The notes: a model not told the origin generated them from the letters alone. A DNA stretch of 64,000 nt from Luteibacter aegosomaticola (GCF_023078475.1 NZ_CP095741.1:2356001-2420000); one strand, 5' to 3'; shown: positions 24,744 to 34,623, counted from the stretch's first letter. A program made the numbers and translations.

Positions 24744-27209
24744 TTAGTGCTTCGGCAGCGCGTAAGCGACCACGTAGTTACCCTTCGGCGTATGCATGAA
24801 GTGGTGACCGGTGGCGGTGATCACCACGAACTCGCGGCCGTCCTGCTCGTACACCATCGGCATCGCCTGGGCGCCGGCCGGCAGCGGGGCCGACCAGATG
24901 GTCTCGCCGGTGGTGATGTCGATCGCGCGGATCAGGTTATCCGTCGCCGCGGCGATGAAGACCAGGCCCGACTTGGTGATGACCGAGCCACCGTTGTTCG
25001 GCGTACCGATCTGGATCGGCAGGCCGGTGGGCAGGCCGAACGGGCCGTTCTCGCGAGCGGTGCCGAACGGGCGATCCCACACGGTGCGACCGTCACGGAT
25101 ATCGATGGCGCGGATACCACCGTACGGCGGCTCCTTGCAGAGCATGCCCGTGGCAGGAAGCTGCCAGCCGGCATTGACGTTCACCGCGACCGGGATGCCT
25201 TCCTGCGGATCGCCCGCGCCTTCGGCACGCGCTTCCTGCACCGGGTCGTTGAGGATGTCGCGTGCCTTCCAGCCGAGCTTGTCGGCCTCCGCGCGCGGTA
25301 CCAGCGTCGTGTAGTTCGGCATGTCGTTGTAGTTGGAGATGATCAGGCCGCGAGCCGGATCGAACGACACACCACCCCAGTCGACGCCACCGTTGTAGCC
25401 CGGGTAGTCGATGATCGGCTTCTTGACGTCGGGCGGCGTGAACTTGCCGCGGTAGTCGGCTTCCGCAAACTGGATGCGGCAAACGAGCTGATCCAGCGGG
25501 CTCAGGCCCCACATGTTTTCCGGCTTCAGATCCGGCTGAGCGACCGAGTTGAACTTCGAGAACGGCTGGGTCTTGCTGCGCGCAGCCGGTTCAAAGCCAC
25601 CCTGCGGCACCGGGCGCTCTTCCACGCCGAACAGCGATTTGCCGGTCTCGCGGTTGAGCACGTAGAACTCGCCGTTCTTCGTCGGGAAGATGATCGCCGG
25701 CACCTTGGTGCCATCCGCCTGCGGGTAGTCGAGCAGGGTGGGCGGGGAGCCCGGATCGTAATCCCACACGTCGTCGTGCGTGTTCTGGAACGACCAGCGC
25801 GGCAGGCCGGTCTCGACATCGATCGCGGTCAGCGACGGCGAGTACTTGTTCTCGTCGGCCGTGCGGCTGCTCGAGTAGTAATCGCCCGAGGCATTCGCGA
25901 CCGGTAGGAACACCAGGCCCAGCTTGTTATCGCCGGTGAACGAGGTCCACACATCCGGCGAGCCACGCTTGTAGAGGTCATCGCCCTGGCGCGGTTCCGG
26001 ATGGGTCGGATCGGCCGCATCCCAAGCCCACTTCAGCTCACCGGTCTTGACGTTGTACGCCTTGGTGACGCCGGCGGGACCGAAGGCGCGCTGGCCATCG
26101 ACGGTGGTGTGACCCACGACAATCGTGTCGCGAATCACGACAGGCGGCGAGGTGATCGCCACGTAGCCGTGGTAGACCTTGCCCATGTCGGTGGTGAGGC
26201 TGACTTCACCATTGGTGCCGAAGTCCGTGCAGCGCGCACCCGTCTTCGCATCGAGTTCGATGACGCGGGCGTCGAGCGTGCCGAGGATGATGCGGCTGTC
26301 GCACATGGCGCCCGTGGCAGGAGCCGGTGCAGCTGCATCGGGCGTGCCCGTGTTGGCCGTGGCCGTGGTGCTGGCCGGATCCTGGTAGAAGCTCATCGAA
26401 CGGCACGAAGGCGTATACGGCACCGACTTCGGCGTGATGCCCGGGTCGAACTCCCACTTCTTCTCGCCGGTAGCGGCATCGAGCGCCTCCACCTTGTTGA
26501 GGTAGCCGCACACGTAGACCATGTTGCCGATCTTCAGCGGGGTGTTCTGCACGCCCCAGCGCGTATCGGTGGGCACATCGCCGACCTTGGCGGTCCAGGC
26601 GACCTGCAGGTCCTTCACGTTGGCCGGGGTGATCTGCGTGGCCGACGAATAACGCTGCGCCGCCTGGTTGCCGCCATACGCGGGCCAGTCGGTGGAGGGG
26701 ATGCCGCTCTCCGTGCTCGGGCCGGTGTCGGCCGTGAACGGGTTGTCGCCAGCCGCCGGGACGTTGCTCGCCGCGGTGACATGGTGCGGCACGAAAGCGA
26801 GGCCACCCGCAATGACGAAGGCCAGCAGCAGCACGGCCGTGGTCAGGCGCGCGACGCTGCGCTTGAGGTGCTGGTGCAGGTTAGGCAGCAGCAGCGAGAA
26901 CAGGATCGCGAAGATGAGGGTGAGCGCGAAGCGCGGCACCCAGCCCCAGTAGTCCGCACCGGCTTCCCAGATGGTCCAAAGCAGGGTGAGGACGAAGAGG
27001 ACGCCGAACCAGAGCGTGGCGCTGGGGCGGCGACGGGCGAGGGTGATGGCACTCGCCAGGCTAAGCAGGCCGGCAATGGCGTAGTACCAGTTGCCGCCGA
27101 GGCTGATCAGTTTCGCGCCGCCAATGACCATGAAGAGGCCAAAAAGCCCTAAAACGAGCGCAAGCAGCCACCTGCCCCAGCGTGCGAGGGCACTTTCAGG
27201 TGAATTCAT
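24744..27209 (-). CDS. gcd: Membrane-bound PQQ-dependent glucose dehydrogenase
   Basis: The product is an 821-residue quinoprotein. The first about 150 residues hold five hydrophobic segments that anchor it in the inner membrane. The rest is the eight-bladed PQQ propeller: DWPAYGGNQAAQRYSSATQI, VQNTPLKIGNMVYVCG, CDSRIILGTLDARVIELDAKTG, WSFQNTHDDVWDYD, GGVDWGGVSFDP and NNGGSVITKSGLVFIAAATDN. It oxidises glucose to gluconolactone in the periplasm and feeds electrons to ubiquinone. The start at 27209 precedes the first membrane helix with a GAGAG site upstream. It is divergent from a LacI-type regulator. Confidence 0.96.
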   Translation of the reverse strand: MNSPESALARWGRWLLALVLGLFGLFMVIGGAKLISLGGNWYYAIAGLLSLASAITLARRRPSATLWFGVLFVLTLLWTIWEAGADYWGWVPRFALTLIFAILFSLLLPNLHQHLKRSVARLTTAVLLLAFVIAGGLAFVPHHVTAASNVPAAGDNPFTADTGPSTESGIPSTDWPAYGGNQAAQRYSSATQITPANVKDLQVAWTAKVGDVPTDTRWGVQNTPLKIGNMVYVCGYLNKVEALDAATGEKKWEFDPGITPKSVPYTPSCRSMSFYQDPASTTATANTGTPDAAAPAPATGAMCDSRIILGTLDARVIELDAKTGARCTDFGTNGEVSLTTDMGKVYHGYVAITSPPVVIRDTIVVGHTTVDGQRAFGPAGVTKAYNVKTGELKWAWDAADPTHPEPRQGDDLYKRGSPDVWTSFTGDNKLGLVFLPVANASGDYYSSSRTADENKYSPSLTAIDVETGLPRWSFQNTHDDVWDYDPGSPPTLLDYPQADGTKVPAIIFPTKNGEFYVLNRETGKSLFGVEERPVPQGGFEPAARSKTQPFSKFNSVAQPDLKPENMWGLSPLDQLVCRIQFAEADYRGKFTPPDVKKPIIDYPGYNGGVDWGGVSFDPARGLIISNYNDMPNYTTLVPRAEADKLGWKARDILNDPVQEARAEGAGDPQEGIPVAVNVNAGWQLPATGMLCKEPPYGGIRAIDIRDGRTVWDRPFGTARENGPFGLPTGLPIQIGTPNNGGSVITKSGLVFIAAATDNLIRAIDITTGETIWSAPLPAGAQAMPMVYEQDGREFVVITATGHHFMHTPKGNYVVAYALPKH

Positions 27210-27306
27210 TTCGATTCTCTCAGAGGAAAGAACGCCGTCTGGCGTCGTCCACGCCTTTCGGTGGATAGAAGGGTCCATTCCCTATGGACTCGAGTGAGCG
27301 AGCAGG

Positions 27307-27344
27307 CATGCCGTGGCATGATGTCGCGCCTGCATAGCTATGCA
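27307..27344. promoter_or_regulatory. Two perfect palindromes between gcd and the LacI-type gene
   Basis: CATGCC-GT-GGCATG (27307-27320) and TGCATAGCTATGCA (27331-27344) lie close together in the 184-base divergent region. The second is a perfect 14-base dyad of the size of LacI-family operators. They could be sites for the adjacent regulator on gcd and on itself. Confidence 0.5.
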
Positions 27345-27393
27345 ACGATACGCCCGAAACTGAGGTGAGGCAAGGAAATGCTACGCTCGGCGG

Positions 27394-28413
27394 ATGTCAC
27401 GAGCCCTTTCCAATCCGCCCGGCGCAGCACGCGCCCAGCCGTCATCCACCGAGGTGGCACGTCTCGCCGGGGTATCCCAGTCGACCGTGTCCCGCGTCTT
27501 CAGCGCCGGTGCCGCAGTGTCCCCGGCGGTGCGTGATCGCGTCATGAAGGCGGCCGAGGCGTTGAACTACCGGCCGAACGCCTTGCCGGCCATCCTGCAG
27601 ACCGGGCGCTCGGGGATCATCGCAGTGGTGGTGGGTGGTTTCTACAACCCGTTCTTCACCGAATTCCTCCGCTGCGTGACGGCTGCACTGCGCGAACGCC
27701 GGCTTGAGATCATGCTGGTGGACACCGCGAGCGACGATAACCTCAACGACATCGTCGGCGAACTCTCTCGCTACCGGATCGACGGCGTGATCAGCGCGAT
27801 GGCCATCCACTCGACGCGCGTCGCGAAGAAGCTGGAAAGCGCAGGTATTCCGATCGTGGCGGTCAACTCGAAGCGTGTCGGCGGCATGCGGACCGTATCG
27901 ACCGACAACCGCGCCGCCGGTGGTGCCGCGGCCGATGTGCTCGTGGACGCGGGCTGCCGTGATATCGCCTATTTCGCGGGACGTGACAGCCAGGCCCAGG
28001 CCGAACGCGAACGTGGCTTCCTCAAGCGTCTTTCGGATCGCGGCATGCCGGAGCCGCAGCGCGCGCTGGCGGGCTTCACCTATGAAGAAGGCTATGCGGC
28101 GGCCGTCGAATGCTTCTCGGGTCGTTCGCGCCCCGATGGCATCTTCTGCGTGAACGACCTGGTCGCCATCGGCGTGATGGATGCGTTGCGCAAGGAGTTC
28201 GGTCTCGATGTGCCGGGTGATGTCCAGATCGTCGGTTTCGACGATATCCCCATGGCGGGTTGGCGCGGGTACGAGCTGACGACGTTCCACCAGGACATGG
28301 ACGCACTCGCGCGCGGCTGCGTGGATCTTCTGGCCGACGCGCCCGCCGACACGCGCACCACCGTACCGTGCCGCCTCGTCGTGCGTGAAACCACGCGAAA
28401 CCGCGCTCGCTAA
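27394..28413 (+). CDS. LacI-family transcriptional regulator
   Basis: The product is a 339-residue LacI/GalR-type regulator. The HTH and hinge lie at about residues 17-70 (TEVARLAGVSQSTVSRVFS and YRPNALPAILQTGRSG). The periplasmic-binding-like core begins GIIAVVVGGFYNPFFTEFL, with FCVNDLVAIGVMDAL and IVGFDDIPMAGW as family marks. The divergent gcd gene suggests control of sugar oxidation. The ligand, perhaps a sugar or sugar acid, is unknown. Confidence 0.93.
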   Translation: MSRALSNPPGAARAQPSSTEVARLAGVSQSTVSRVFSAGAAVSPAVRDRVMKAAEALNYRPNALPAILQTGRSGIIAVVVGGFYNPFFTEFLRCVTAALRERRLEIMLVDTASDDNLNDIVGELSRYRIDGVISAMAIHSTRVAKKLESAGIPIVAVNSKRVGGMRTVSTDNRAAGGAAADVLVDAGCRDIAYFAGRDSQAQAERERGFLKRLSDRGMPEPQRALAGFTYEEGYAAAVECFSGRSRPDGIFCVNDLVAIGVMDALRKEFGLDVPGDVQIVGFDDIPMAGWRGYELTTFHQDMDALARGCVDLLADAPADTRTTVPCRLVVRETTRNRAR

Positions 28414-28527
28414 CTCCGCCAAAAAAATGCGCCAACATTCCGCACACTGACCGGGGAGTCTCGGCGGCGGAATGAGGCGCAAGTGTCACACGGGGAGCGG
28501 TGTCGCTTTTATGCGGTGGTGTCAGTC

Positions 28528-31500
28528 TTAGAAGTCGTAAGTGACCGAAAGGCGCGCGTAACGCGGATCGGTTTCATACAGCGGGATCCGGTACTGCGGG
28601 TTCGGGGTGTACGGCGAATCGCCTTCCTTGTTCGGATTGCGGAAGATCGCGCGCTGCTGGTTCAACACATTGAAGACGTTCGCCGCGAAGGCCAGCTTGT
28701 CGTTCGCAAAGCCCGGACGCCAGGTCACGCCAAGGTCCAGGGTGAACGTCCACGGCAGGCGGCCATGGCTACCCGGCGGCGAGGGTTCGCCGTCGCACCA
28801 GTGATACGCGTTGCCGTAGCCCGTGGGGTTGGAGTGATCCGGGCCGTAATAGCCAAGGCAGAGCTCCGGGCCGCCGGAGGCGACGTTGAGGTTGCCTGAG
28901 ACCTGCCATTCCGGCGCGACCTGCCAGTAACCGTACGCCTTGAACACGTGGGTGTGGTCGTTGTTCTGCACACCGTTGGTGTTCACCATGATAGCCGCGT
29001 TATCCCAGTCTTCGCTGGCGGACGCGCCGCCCTGGCGAAGATCGGAGCGCACCTGGCCTTCGGTGTTGCCGTACGAGCGCGAGAACACGTAATCGAACTT
29101 GCCGTACCACGTACCGTCGAACGAGTGCTCCATGAACAACTCGAGGCCGTAGTACTTGCGCTTCAGGGCCTGGAAGCCCATTTCTTCGCGGCTTAGCGGC
29201 ACGAGCAGCTGGTTGCCCTGGGCATCAAGCAGCGTGAACGTGTTCGACTGGCCGGCATTGATCAGGTAGCAGCTGTTGGTCTTGCTTGGATCAGGCGTGA
29301 AGCCGAGCGCTGCCGCCTTGTCGGTGACGCGATCGATTTCGCAGTAGTCATCGATCGCGGTGCGCAGCAGGCGCCGGGTCAGCTTGGCTCCGTACACCCA
29401 GTTCTCACCGAGGGTTTTGTCGAAGCCAAGGATGAATTCGTCCTGGTGCTCGGCCTCCAGGTTGCGGGCGGTGACAGTGCGTGGATCGGGCGGTACGCCG
29501 TAAGAGTTATTCGCCGACACCGCGCCGCTGATCTGGGTGAGGCCGGTGGGCACGCCGTTGGCATCGATGCCGCCGTACGTGTAGTACGTCTGCGTGGAGA
29601 CATAACCCGAGGCCGCGCCGGTCGCCGGGTTGAGCGGCAGGCCAAGGTAGTAGCGCCCCGCGTTGCCGAACACCTTGAAACTGCCATCACCGAGCACATC
29701 CCACGAGGCGCCGATACGCGGTGCCCACTGCGGTTTGGTCTGGGTGATGAAGGCCTGGCCGAACGGGTTGTAGTCGGTGAACTGATCGTTGCGAATACCC
29801 AGCGAGAACAACACGCGGTCGGTAACCTGCCATTTGTCCTCGAGGTACTGGGCGCGCTGGTCGGAGCGCACGGTGACGAGGTTGTTACTGACGTTCTGGC
29901 TCACGTAGTAGCCGTCCGCGCCGTTCGGGTAGAGGGCCGGGGCGGGAACGAACTGGTCGCCGGCGGCGGTCGAGATCGGGGCGTTCGGGTTGATCGTATG
30001 GCCGTAGTTCCACACGTAGCCCGGGCCGGGATCGCGCGTGCCAATATCGTTCGCCTGCGATTTCATGTTGTCGATACCGGCCAGGATCGTGTGGTCGCCG
30101 ATCTGGTAGCTGATATCGAGGCGGAAATTGCGCTGCTTATTGCCGCGATCTGCGTCCGCGAGGCTGGTGACCTGGGTGTTGCCGATCGGCGTGCCACCAT
30201 TGAGCGCCGGATTCTGGCTGGTGACATTGGCAACGCGGGTGAGGTTGGGGTCGTAAGCGCCCGGCGAGTCGTAATCCGAGGTCTTCATCTCGCCCCACAG
30301 GGCCGAAATGGTCAGGGAGTCGGTGATGTAGCCGGTGTACTTGAACACATGCAGATCGCCGCCGGTCTTGGTGTCGTCGACGGGGCCGATCGTGCCAAGG
30401 CGCTTGCGATCATTGAAGTCGTAGTAGTAACGCGTGCCGCTGCCTTCGCGCTTATCCGAGGCACCGGTAACTTCGAGGATGTTGTTGTCGGTGATGTTCC
30501 AGTCGAGCTTGCCGTACCAGCGCGGTGCGTTGAACCGGTTGGTCGAGGCCGGGGTGCTGGTGTTATCCACGGCGTTGACGTTGTGCTGCTCGTTGCGCTC
30601 GAACTCGCCGGCCACGAACAGGAACAGCTTGTCCTTGATCAGCGGGCCGCCCGCGTAGGCGCTGACCGTGGTCGTGCTGCGCGTGTTCTCGCTCTTGGGC
30701 CAGTAGAGGTTGCCGGCGACCTGGGTCGCGGGTGTGCTCGTGTAATGCAGGTCCTGGTATTTGGCGCGGGCGAAGGCTGGCTCCCAGAGCAGCTGGGCGC
30801 CGAACTTCCATTCATTGGTGCCGCGCTTGCCGACCTGGCTGATCACGCCGCCGTCGGAGCGGCCGTACTGGGCGCTATAGCCGCCCGTATACACTTCCTG
30901 CTGGTCGATGGCGCCGTAGGGCAACTGCAGGCCACCCATGCCATTGAGCGGATCGGTCGTGTTGAAGCCGTTGATGTAATAGGCGTTTTCCGTGACCGAT
31001 GAGCCACTGAAGCTCACCGTCGAACGGCCTGTGCCGCTGGTGAAGCCGCCGCTGTTGGCAACGACGCCCGGGGCCAGCTTGGCCACGGCTTCGGCATTGC
31101 GGCCCATCGGTAGCTTGGCCAGCTGTTCCGCGGTGATGACCGTACGCGAGTCCACGGTGGTTACGTCGATGTTCGGCAGCACCGTGCCGGAGACGGTCAC
31201 GCCGCTAAGGGACGTGGCATCGGTAGCGCTGGCCGAGGCAAAGCTCACATCGGTGCTCTGGCCCACGCGCAGGCCGACGTTCTCGCGCGTTTCGACCGTA
31301 GCGCCATCACGCAGCAGCGAGACCTTGTAGCTGCCGAGTGGAAGATTGGTGGCCGAATAGCGGCCCTTGGCATCCGGCTGGACCTCGCGGCGGACGCCGG
31401 TGGAGCCTTCGACGACGATGGTCTGGTTCGACCCGGCAGGCACGCTACCGCTGATGTTGCCGGTGGTGGACTGCGCGAAAGCGGTTGAAGTGGTGGCCAG

Positions 31501-31569
31501 GCCAGCCAGGACGGCCATGGTCAAGGTGGACTTGCGACAGAACGTGCGACAACCAAACTGGTTCTTCAT
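28528..31569 (-). CDS. TonB-dependent receptor with carboxypeptidase-like N-terminal domain (Oar-like)
   Basis: The product is a 1013-residue outer-membrane receptor. Its signal peptide ends STAFAQ. A regulatory-like beta domain of about 80 residues follows (IVVEGSTGVRREVQPDAKGRYSATNLPLGSYKVSLL), then a plug (about 125-240, with YYINGFNTTDPLNG) and a large barrel ending SVTYDF. This build is that of Oar-type receptors, whose substrates are mostly unknown; some are linked to protein or peptide uptake. The ATG at 31569 has GGGGAAGG upstream. It converges on the LacI-type gene with a gap of 114 bases. Confidence 0.93.
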   Translation of the reverse strand: MKNQFGCRTFCRKSTLTMAVLAGLATTSTAFAQSTTGNISGSVPAGSNQTIVVEGSTGVRREVQPDAKGRYSATNLPLGSYKVSLLRDGATVETRENVGLRVGQSTDVSFASASATDATSLSGVTVSGTVLPNIDVTTVDSRTVITAEQLAKLPMGRNAEAVAKLAPGVVANSGGFTSGTGRSTVSFSGSSVTENAYYINGFNTTDPLNGMGGLQLPYGAIDQQEVYTGGYSAQYGRSDGGVISQVGKRGTNEWKFGAQLLWEPAFARAKYQDLHYTSTPATQVAGNLYWPKSENTRSTTTVSAYAGGPLIKDKLFLFVAGEFERNEQHNVNAVDNTSTPASTNRFNAPRWYGKLDWNITDNNILEVTGASDKREGSGTRYYYDFNDRKRLGTIGPVDDTKTGGDLHVFKYTGYITDSLTISALWGEMKTSDYDSPGAYDPNLTRVANVTSQNPALNGGTPIGNTQVTSLADADRGNKQRNFRLDISYQIGDHTILAGIDNMKSQANDIGTRDPGPGYVWNYGHTINPNAPISTAAGDQFVPAPALYPNGADGYYVSQNVSNNLVTVRSDQRAQYLEDKWQVTDRVLFSLGIRNDQFTDYNPFGQAFITQTKPQWAPRIGASWDVLGDGSFKVFGNAGRYYLGLPLNPATGAASGYVSTQTYYTYGGIDANGVPTGLTQISGAVSANNSYGVPPDPRTVTARNLEAEHQDEFILGFDKTLGENWVYGAKLTRRLLRTAIDDYCEIDRVTDKAAALGFTPDPSKTNSCYLINAGQSNTFTLLDAQGNQLLVPLSREEMGFQALKRKYYGLELFMEHSFDGTWYGKFDYVFSRSYGNTEGQVRSDLRQGGASASEDWDNAAIMVNTNGVQNNDHTHVFKAYGYWQVAPEWQVSGNLNVASGGPELCLGYYGPDHSNPTGYGNAYHWCDGEPSPPGSHGRLPWTFTLDLGVTWRPGFANDKLAFAANVFNVLNQQRAIFRNPNKEGDSPYTPNPQYRIPLYETDPRYARLSVTYDF

Positions 31570-31956
31570 GCCTTCCCCATAAGCCAAACCCCAGGAAGAC
31601 GGCAGCACTAGGTCGCCTCGCGGCACCCGGTTGGGCACTGCAAGTCGTGTCCATGTTTTGTTCGAACGATCCCGCCCCTTAACCCAGGCCCCGTCACGCA
31701 ACGGCCCATTTATCTCGATCTAAATGGGCGTGCGTAAGATGTAACGCAGTGGACATGTGATGTCTATACGAATTTTTGCGATAGAGGTATAGACGGCCAA
31801 ATGGTGCACATTACTTGATTTCGGCAAGTAATTTCTTCGCAGGGCGTGCGGGCTGCGTCACGTTCTTCTGAAGCAAGGCGTGGCGCGCGTGACTGGATAT
31901 CCGTTCGGTTTGCGCACTGAGACATAGAGCCACCGTATCTCAGGGGAAAAAACCGA
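31570..31956. promoter_or_regulatory. Divergent control region with three perfect inverted repeats
   Basis: This 387-base, partly AT-rich spacer separates the Oar-like receptor from the giant autotransporter. It contains GCCCATTTA/TAAATGGGC (31704-31729, 9-base arms), GTCTATAC/GTATAGAC (31762-31794, 8-base arms, 17-base spacer) and ATTACTTG/CAAGTAAT (31810-31832, 8-base arms, 7-base loop). No gene is visible. They may be operators or an RNA leader structure. The autotransporter has an AGGGGA site 8 bases before its ATG. Confidence 0.55.
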
Positions 31957-34545
31957 ATGAATCGCACATACCGTCTCGTATGGAACAAGGCCCTGCGCGT
32001 CGTGCAGGTAGTGTCGGAACTGGCGTCGAGTAGCGGCTCGGAGCCGGCCAGCGGTGCGATCGCGCCGCCGCGCTGCAGCCGGCTGTGGTCGGCCTTGTTG
32101 GCCGCTGGCCTGTGTGTGGTGGCCATGCCTGTATTCGCGCAGGACGCCTCGGCAGGCGGTTCCGGCGGCGGCTCCGTACTTCCGGGCAGCGGGGGCGGCG
32201 CCGGTAACGGCATGGGCGGCGGGGCGCCGCAGGGTACTACCGAGGAGTACGCCACGGCAGGCGGCGCTTCCGCGGTGTTGGGAGTGGGCGGTGCCGGTGC
32301 AACGGGTACCGCATCCGACGAAGGGATGACAACCCTCGGTGGGACGGGTGGCTCGGTGGGGGGCGCCGGTGCGGCGATAGTCGGCGGGCCCGGCGGCGAT
32401 GGCTCGCAAGGCAGTGGCCTCGCGCCTAGTGGCGGTGGCGGCGGTGGCGCCGGCGTCTACACAGCGGCCGCGACGTACACCTTCACCGGCACGTCAATCA
32501 CGGGCGGCGCGGGCGGAGCAGGTGGCGCGCAATATTTACTTGATGGTGCGGGTGGCGGCGGTGGTGGTGGCGCCGGCCTCGTGTCGGCGGTGGGATCGGG
32601 GTTCGACCTGACGTTGACGGCGGCTCAGTCGATCACGGGTGGTGCCGGCGGCGCCGGTGGCGATGGCGCGGTATCCGGCGTCTCCACGGGAGGTGGGGGT
32701 GGCGGCGGCGGTGACGGCATCCTAGTCATGGGCGACGGTGCGCACATCACCAACGCGGGCTCCGTCATGGGCGGTGCCGGGGGAGCGGGTGGTAGCGGTG
32801 GCGTTGCCGGTGGAAGCGCGGGCGAGTCCGGCGCAGGGATCCGTGCGCTCGGGACGGGCTTGACCCTCACCAACACCGGTGTGATCCGCGGGGGCGCAGC
32901 CACGGGAAACGGTGCTTCGGGTTCGGCGGTCGTCAGCCAGTCCGCAGCAACGATCGTTAACGAGGGGACCCTGGCCGGCGGCGCTACCGCGGACGGCCAT
33001 CATGCGTCGGCGGTCGTGTTCAACGGTACGAACAATGCGCTCACACTGCTCGCGGGCTCCACGGTGCAAGGCGCGGTGGAGTTCGGTAGCGGCGCGACCG
33101 GCAGTGTCTCGACGGATGCCGCCGTGTCCCTGGATGGCGTGAAGCTGGACGGCAACGACGCGAGCGTCACGTTCGGCACCACCACAAATACGAGCTCGAT
33201 CAACACAGGTGACATCAGCGGTGTTGGCCATCTTCGCAGTAGTGGTTCAGGCACGCTGACCCTGGGCAACGTCAACCTCGACGGCGATCTCATATTCTCG
33301 CATCCGGGGGCGACGTTTACGGCCGGTACGGTGCGGACCACGGGCGAGCAGTTTTACACCGGCCAGCTCATTCTTAACGAGGCCACGTCTTTCAACAGTG
33401 GCTCGAATATCACGTTCGGCGGCATCGCGAGCTCGAATGACCTGGATGTCACAGCCGGCGGCAACATCTCTTCGACCGGCCCGGTCGTGCTTGCCGGCAC
33501 TAGTCGTTTCGATGCGGTTGGCAGCGACATCACACTGACCAACACCGACAACATTTTTGGTGGACAGGTCGACGCGTCTGGCAGGAATATCAGCATCGTG
33601 ACGGATGGCGCATTGCTGCTCGACACGATCCATGCCACTGGCGATGCGTCTTTCCACAGCAATAGCAGTGCTCTCGTGCTAAGTGGTGACGTGGACGCCA
33701 GCGGCACGCTAGCTTTGAGTGGCGCTTCCATCTCGCAGGTCGCGGGTAGCCTTGCAACGCGTTCCCTGGCGGGAAGCGCTCTCGGAAACATCACACTCGA
33801 TAGCGTCGGCAATGCGATCGAGGCAGTCGGCAACCTGACGGGGCAAAGCATTTCGCTCGCGAGCAGCGTGCCGGTCAGCTTCACGGGGTCGGTCAATGCG
33901 CAGTCGCTGGCGGTCTTATTGCCTGGAACGTCCGTGGTTACCGGCGCGCTTTCGGCCGGCACGATATCGCTTAACGCAGCTACTGGCCTCGCCGTCGGCG
34001 ATGGCGGAACCACTGGATCAATCGCCGGCAACGTGGCCAACGCGGGCACGCTTTCGTTCAACCACGCCGACGACATCACCTACGCCTACGATCTCAGCGG
34101 ATCGGGTGCGCTTGTCAAGAAAGGCGCGGGCAAGCTCGTGCTGGAAGGCGATAGCAGTCAATTCAGCGGACTAACCACGGTGACGGCGGGTAGCCTGATC
34201 GTGGGCGGCGCGGCCAACAGTTCAGCGATCCTCGGCGGAACCTCCACGGGTGGTGTTGCGGGTGTCACCGTCGGGAACGGTGGCGCGCTGGGTGGCCACG
34301 GCACGATCCATACCGATGTGAACGTACTCGCCGGTGGCACGCTTTCGCCGGGCAATTCGATTGGTACCCTGACGATCGACGGCAATCTCACGCTCGCGCA
34401 AGGCAGCACCTTGAACGCTGAGCTTGGCTCGGGTGGCCAGGGCGATCGGGTCGTCGTCGATGGGGATGTGGCGTTGAACGGCGCGACACTCAACGTGATC
34501 AACGCCGGAGGCATGGGTAACGGCGTCTATAACCTCTTCAGCTAG
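31957..34545 (+). CDS. Giant autotransporter, N-terminal part up to an in-frame TAG
   Basis: This frame encodes 862 residues of a type V autotransporter passenger. It opens with an extended signal peptide region (NRTYRLVWNKALRVVQVVSE) followed by a conventional signal ending PVFAQ. Residues about 65-320 are glycine- and alanine-rich repeats (GGAGGAGG patterns). Then come beta-helix strands and autotransporter-associated repeats such as GSGALVKKGAGKLVLEGDSSQF, and a C-terminal passenger block. It stops at TAG 34543-34545 within YNLFS*SGNLSL, where relatives usually have Tyr. The same frame continues after the stop for another 939 residues including the beta-barrel. Without readthrough this part could be exported to the periplasm but not placed on the surface. 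Confidence 0.85.
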   Translation: MNRTYRLVWNKALRVVQVVSELASSSGSEPASGAIAPPRCSRLWSALLAAGLCVVAMPVFAQDASAGGSGGGSVLPGSGGGAGNGMGGGAPQGTTEEYATAGGASAVLGVGGAGATGTASDEGMTTLGGTGGSVGGAGAAIVGGPGGDGSQGSGLAPSGGGGGGAGVYTAAATYTFTGTSITGGAGGAGGAQYLLDGAGGGGGGGAGLVSAVGSGFDLTLTAAQSITGGAGGAGGDGAVSGVSTGGGGGGGGDGILVMGDGAHITNAGSVMGGAGGAGGSGGVAGGSAGESGAGIRALGTGLTLTNTGVIRGGAATGNGASGSAVVSQSAATIVNEGTLAGGATADGHHASAVVFNGTNNALTLLAGSTVQGAVEFGSGATGSVSTDAAVSLDGVKLDGNDASVTFGTTTNTSSINTGDISGVGHLRSSGSGTLTLGNVNLDGDLIFSHPGATFTAGTVRTTGEQFYTGQLILNEATSFNSGSNITFGGIASSNDLDVTAGGNISSTGPVVLAGTSRFDAVGSDITLTNTDNIFGGQVDASGRNISIVTDGALLLDTIHATGDASFHSNSSALVLSGDVDASGTLALSGASISQVAGSLATRSLAGSALGNITLDSVGNAIEAVGNLTGQSISLASSVPVSFTGSVNAQSLAVLLPGTSVVTGALSAGTISLNAATGLAVGDGGTTGSIAGNVANAGTLSFNHADDITYAYDLSGSGALVKKGAGKLVLEGDSSQFSGLTTVTAGSLIVGGAANSSAILGGTSTGGVAGVTVGNGGALGGHGTIHTDVNVLAGGTLSPGNSIGTLTIDGNLTLAQGSTLNAELGSGGQGDRVVVDGDVALNGATLNVINAGGMGNGVYNLFS
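34543..34545 (+). other. In-frame amber codon splitting the autotransporter
   Basis: TAG is codon 863 of a frame of 1802 positions that is otherwise open from 31957 to 37365, with no frame change. One base change from TAC or TAT (Tyr) would explain it. It could be a true mutation, a phase-variable or population variant, or a sequencing error. Confidence 0.9.
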
Positions 34546-34623
34546 TCGGGCAACCTCAGCCTGGCCAACGGAGCGCTGCTCCTTGGCGCTGCACCGCAGG
34601 GTCGTTCACTCGCCCTGCAGATA

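Noticed and set aside
29446..31002. 518-residue plus-strand frame inside the Oar-like receptor
   Set aside because: It is antisense to a well-supported receptor, with composition typical of GC-skew shadows.
32150..32900. DNA repeat array in the GGC-rich stretch
   Set aside because: The repetition follows glycine codons in the autotransporter passenger and is coding, not a non-coding repeat.
34543..34545. TAG read as pyrrolysine or another programmed recoding site
   Set aside because: No recoding element is visible, and pyrrolysine use is not expected in this lineage; a simple Tyr-to-stop change is more likely.
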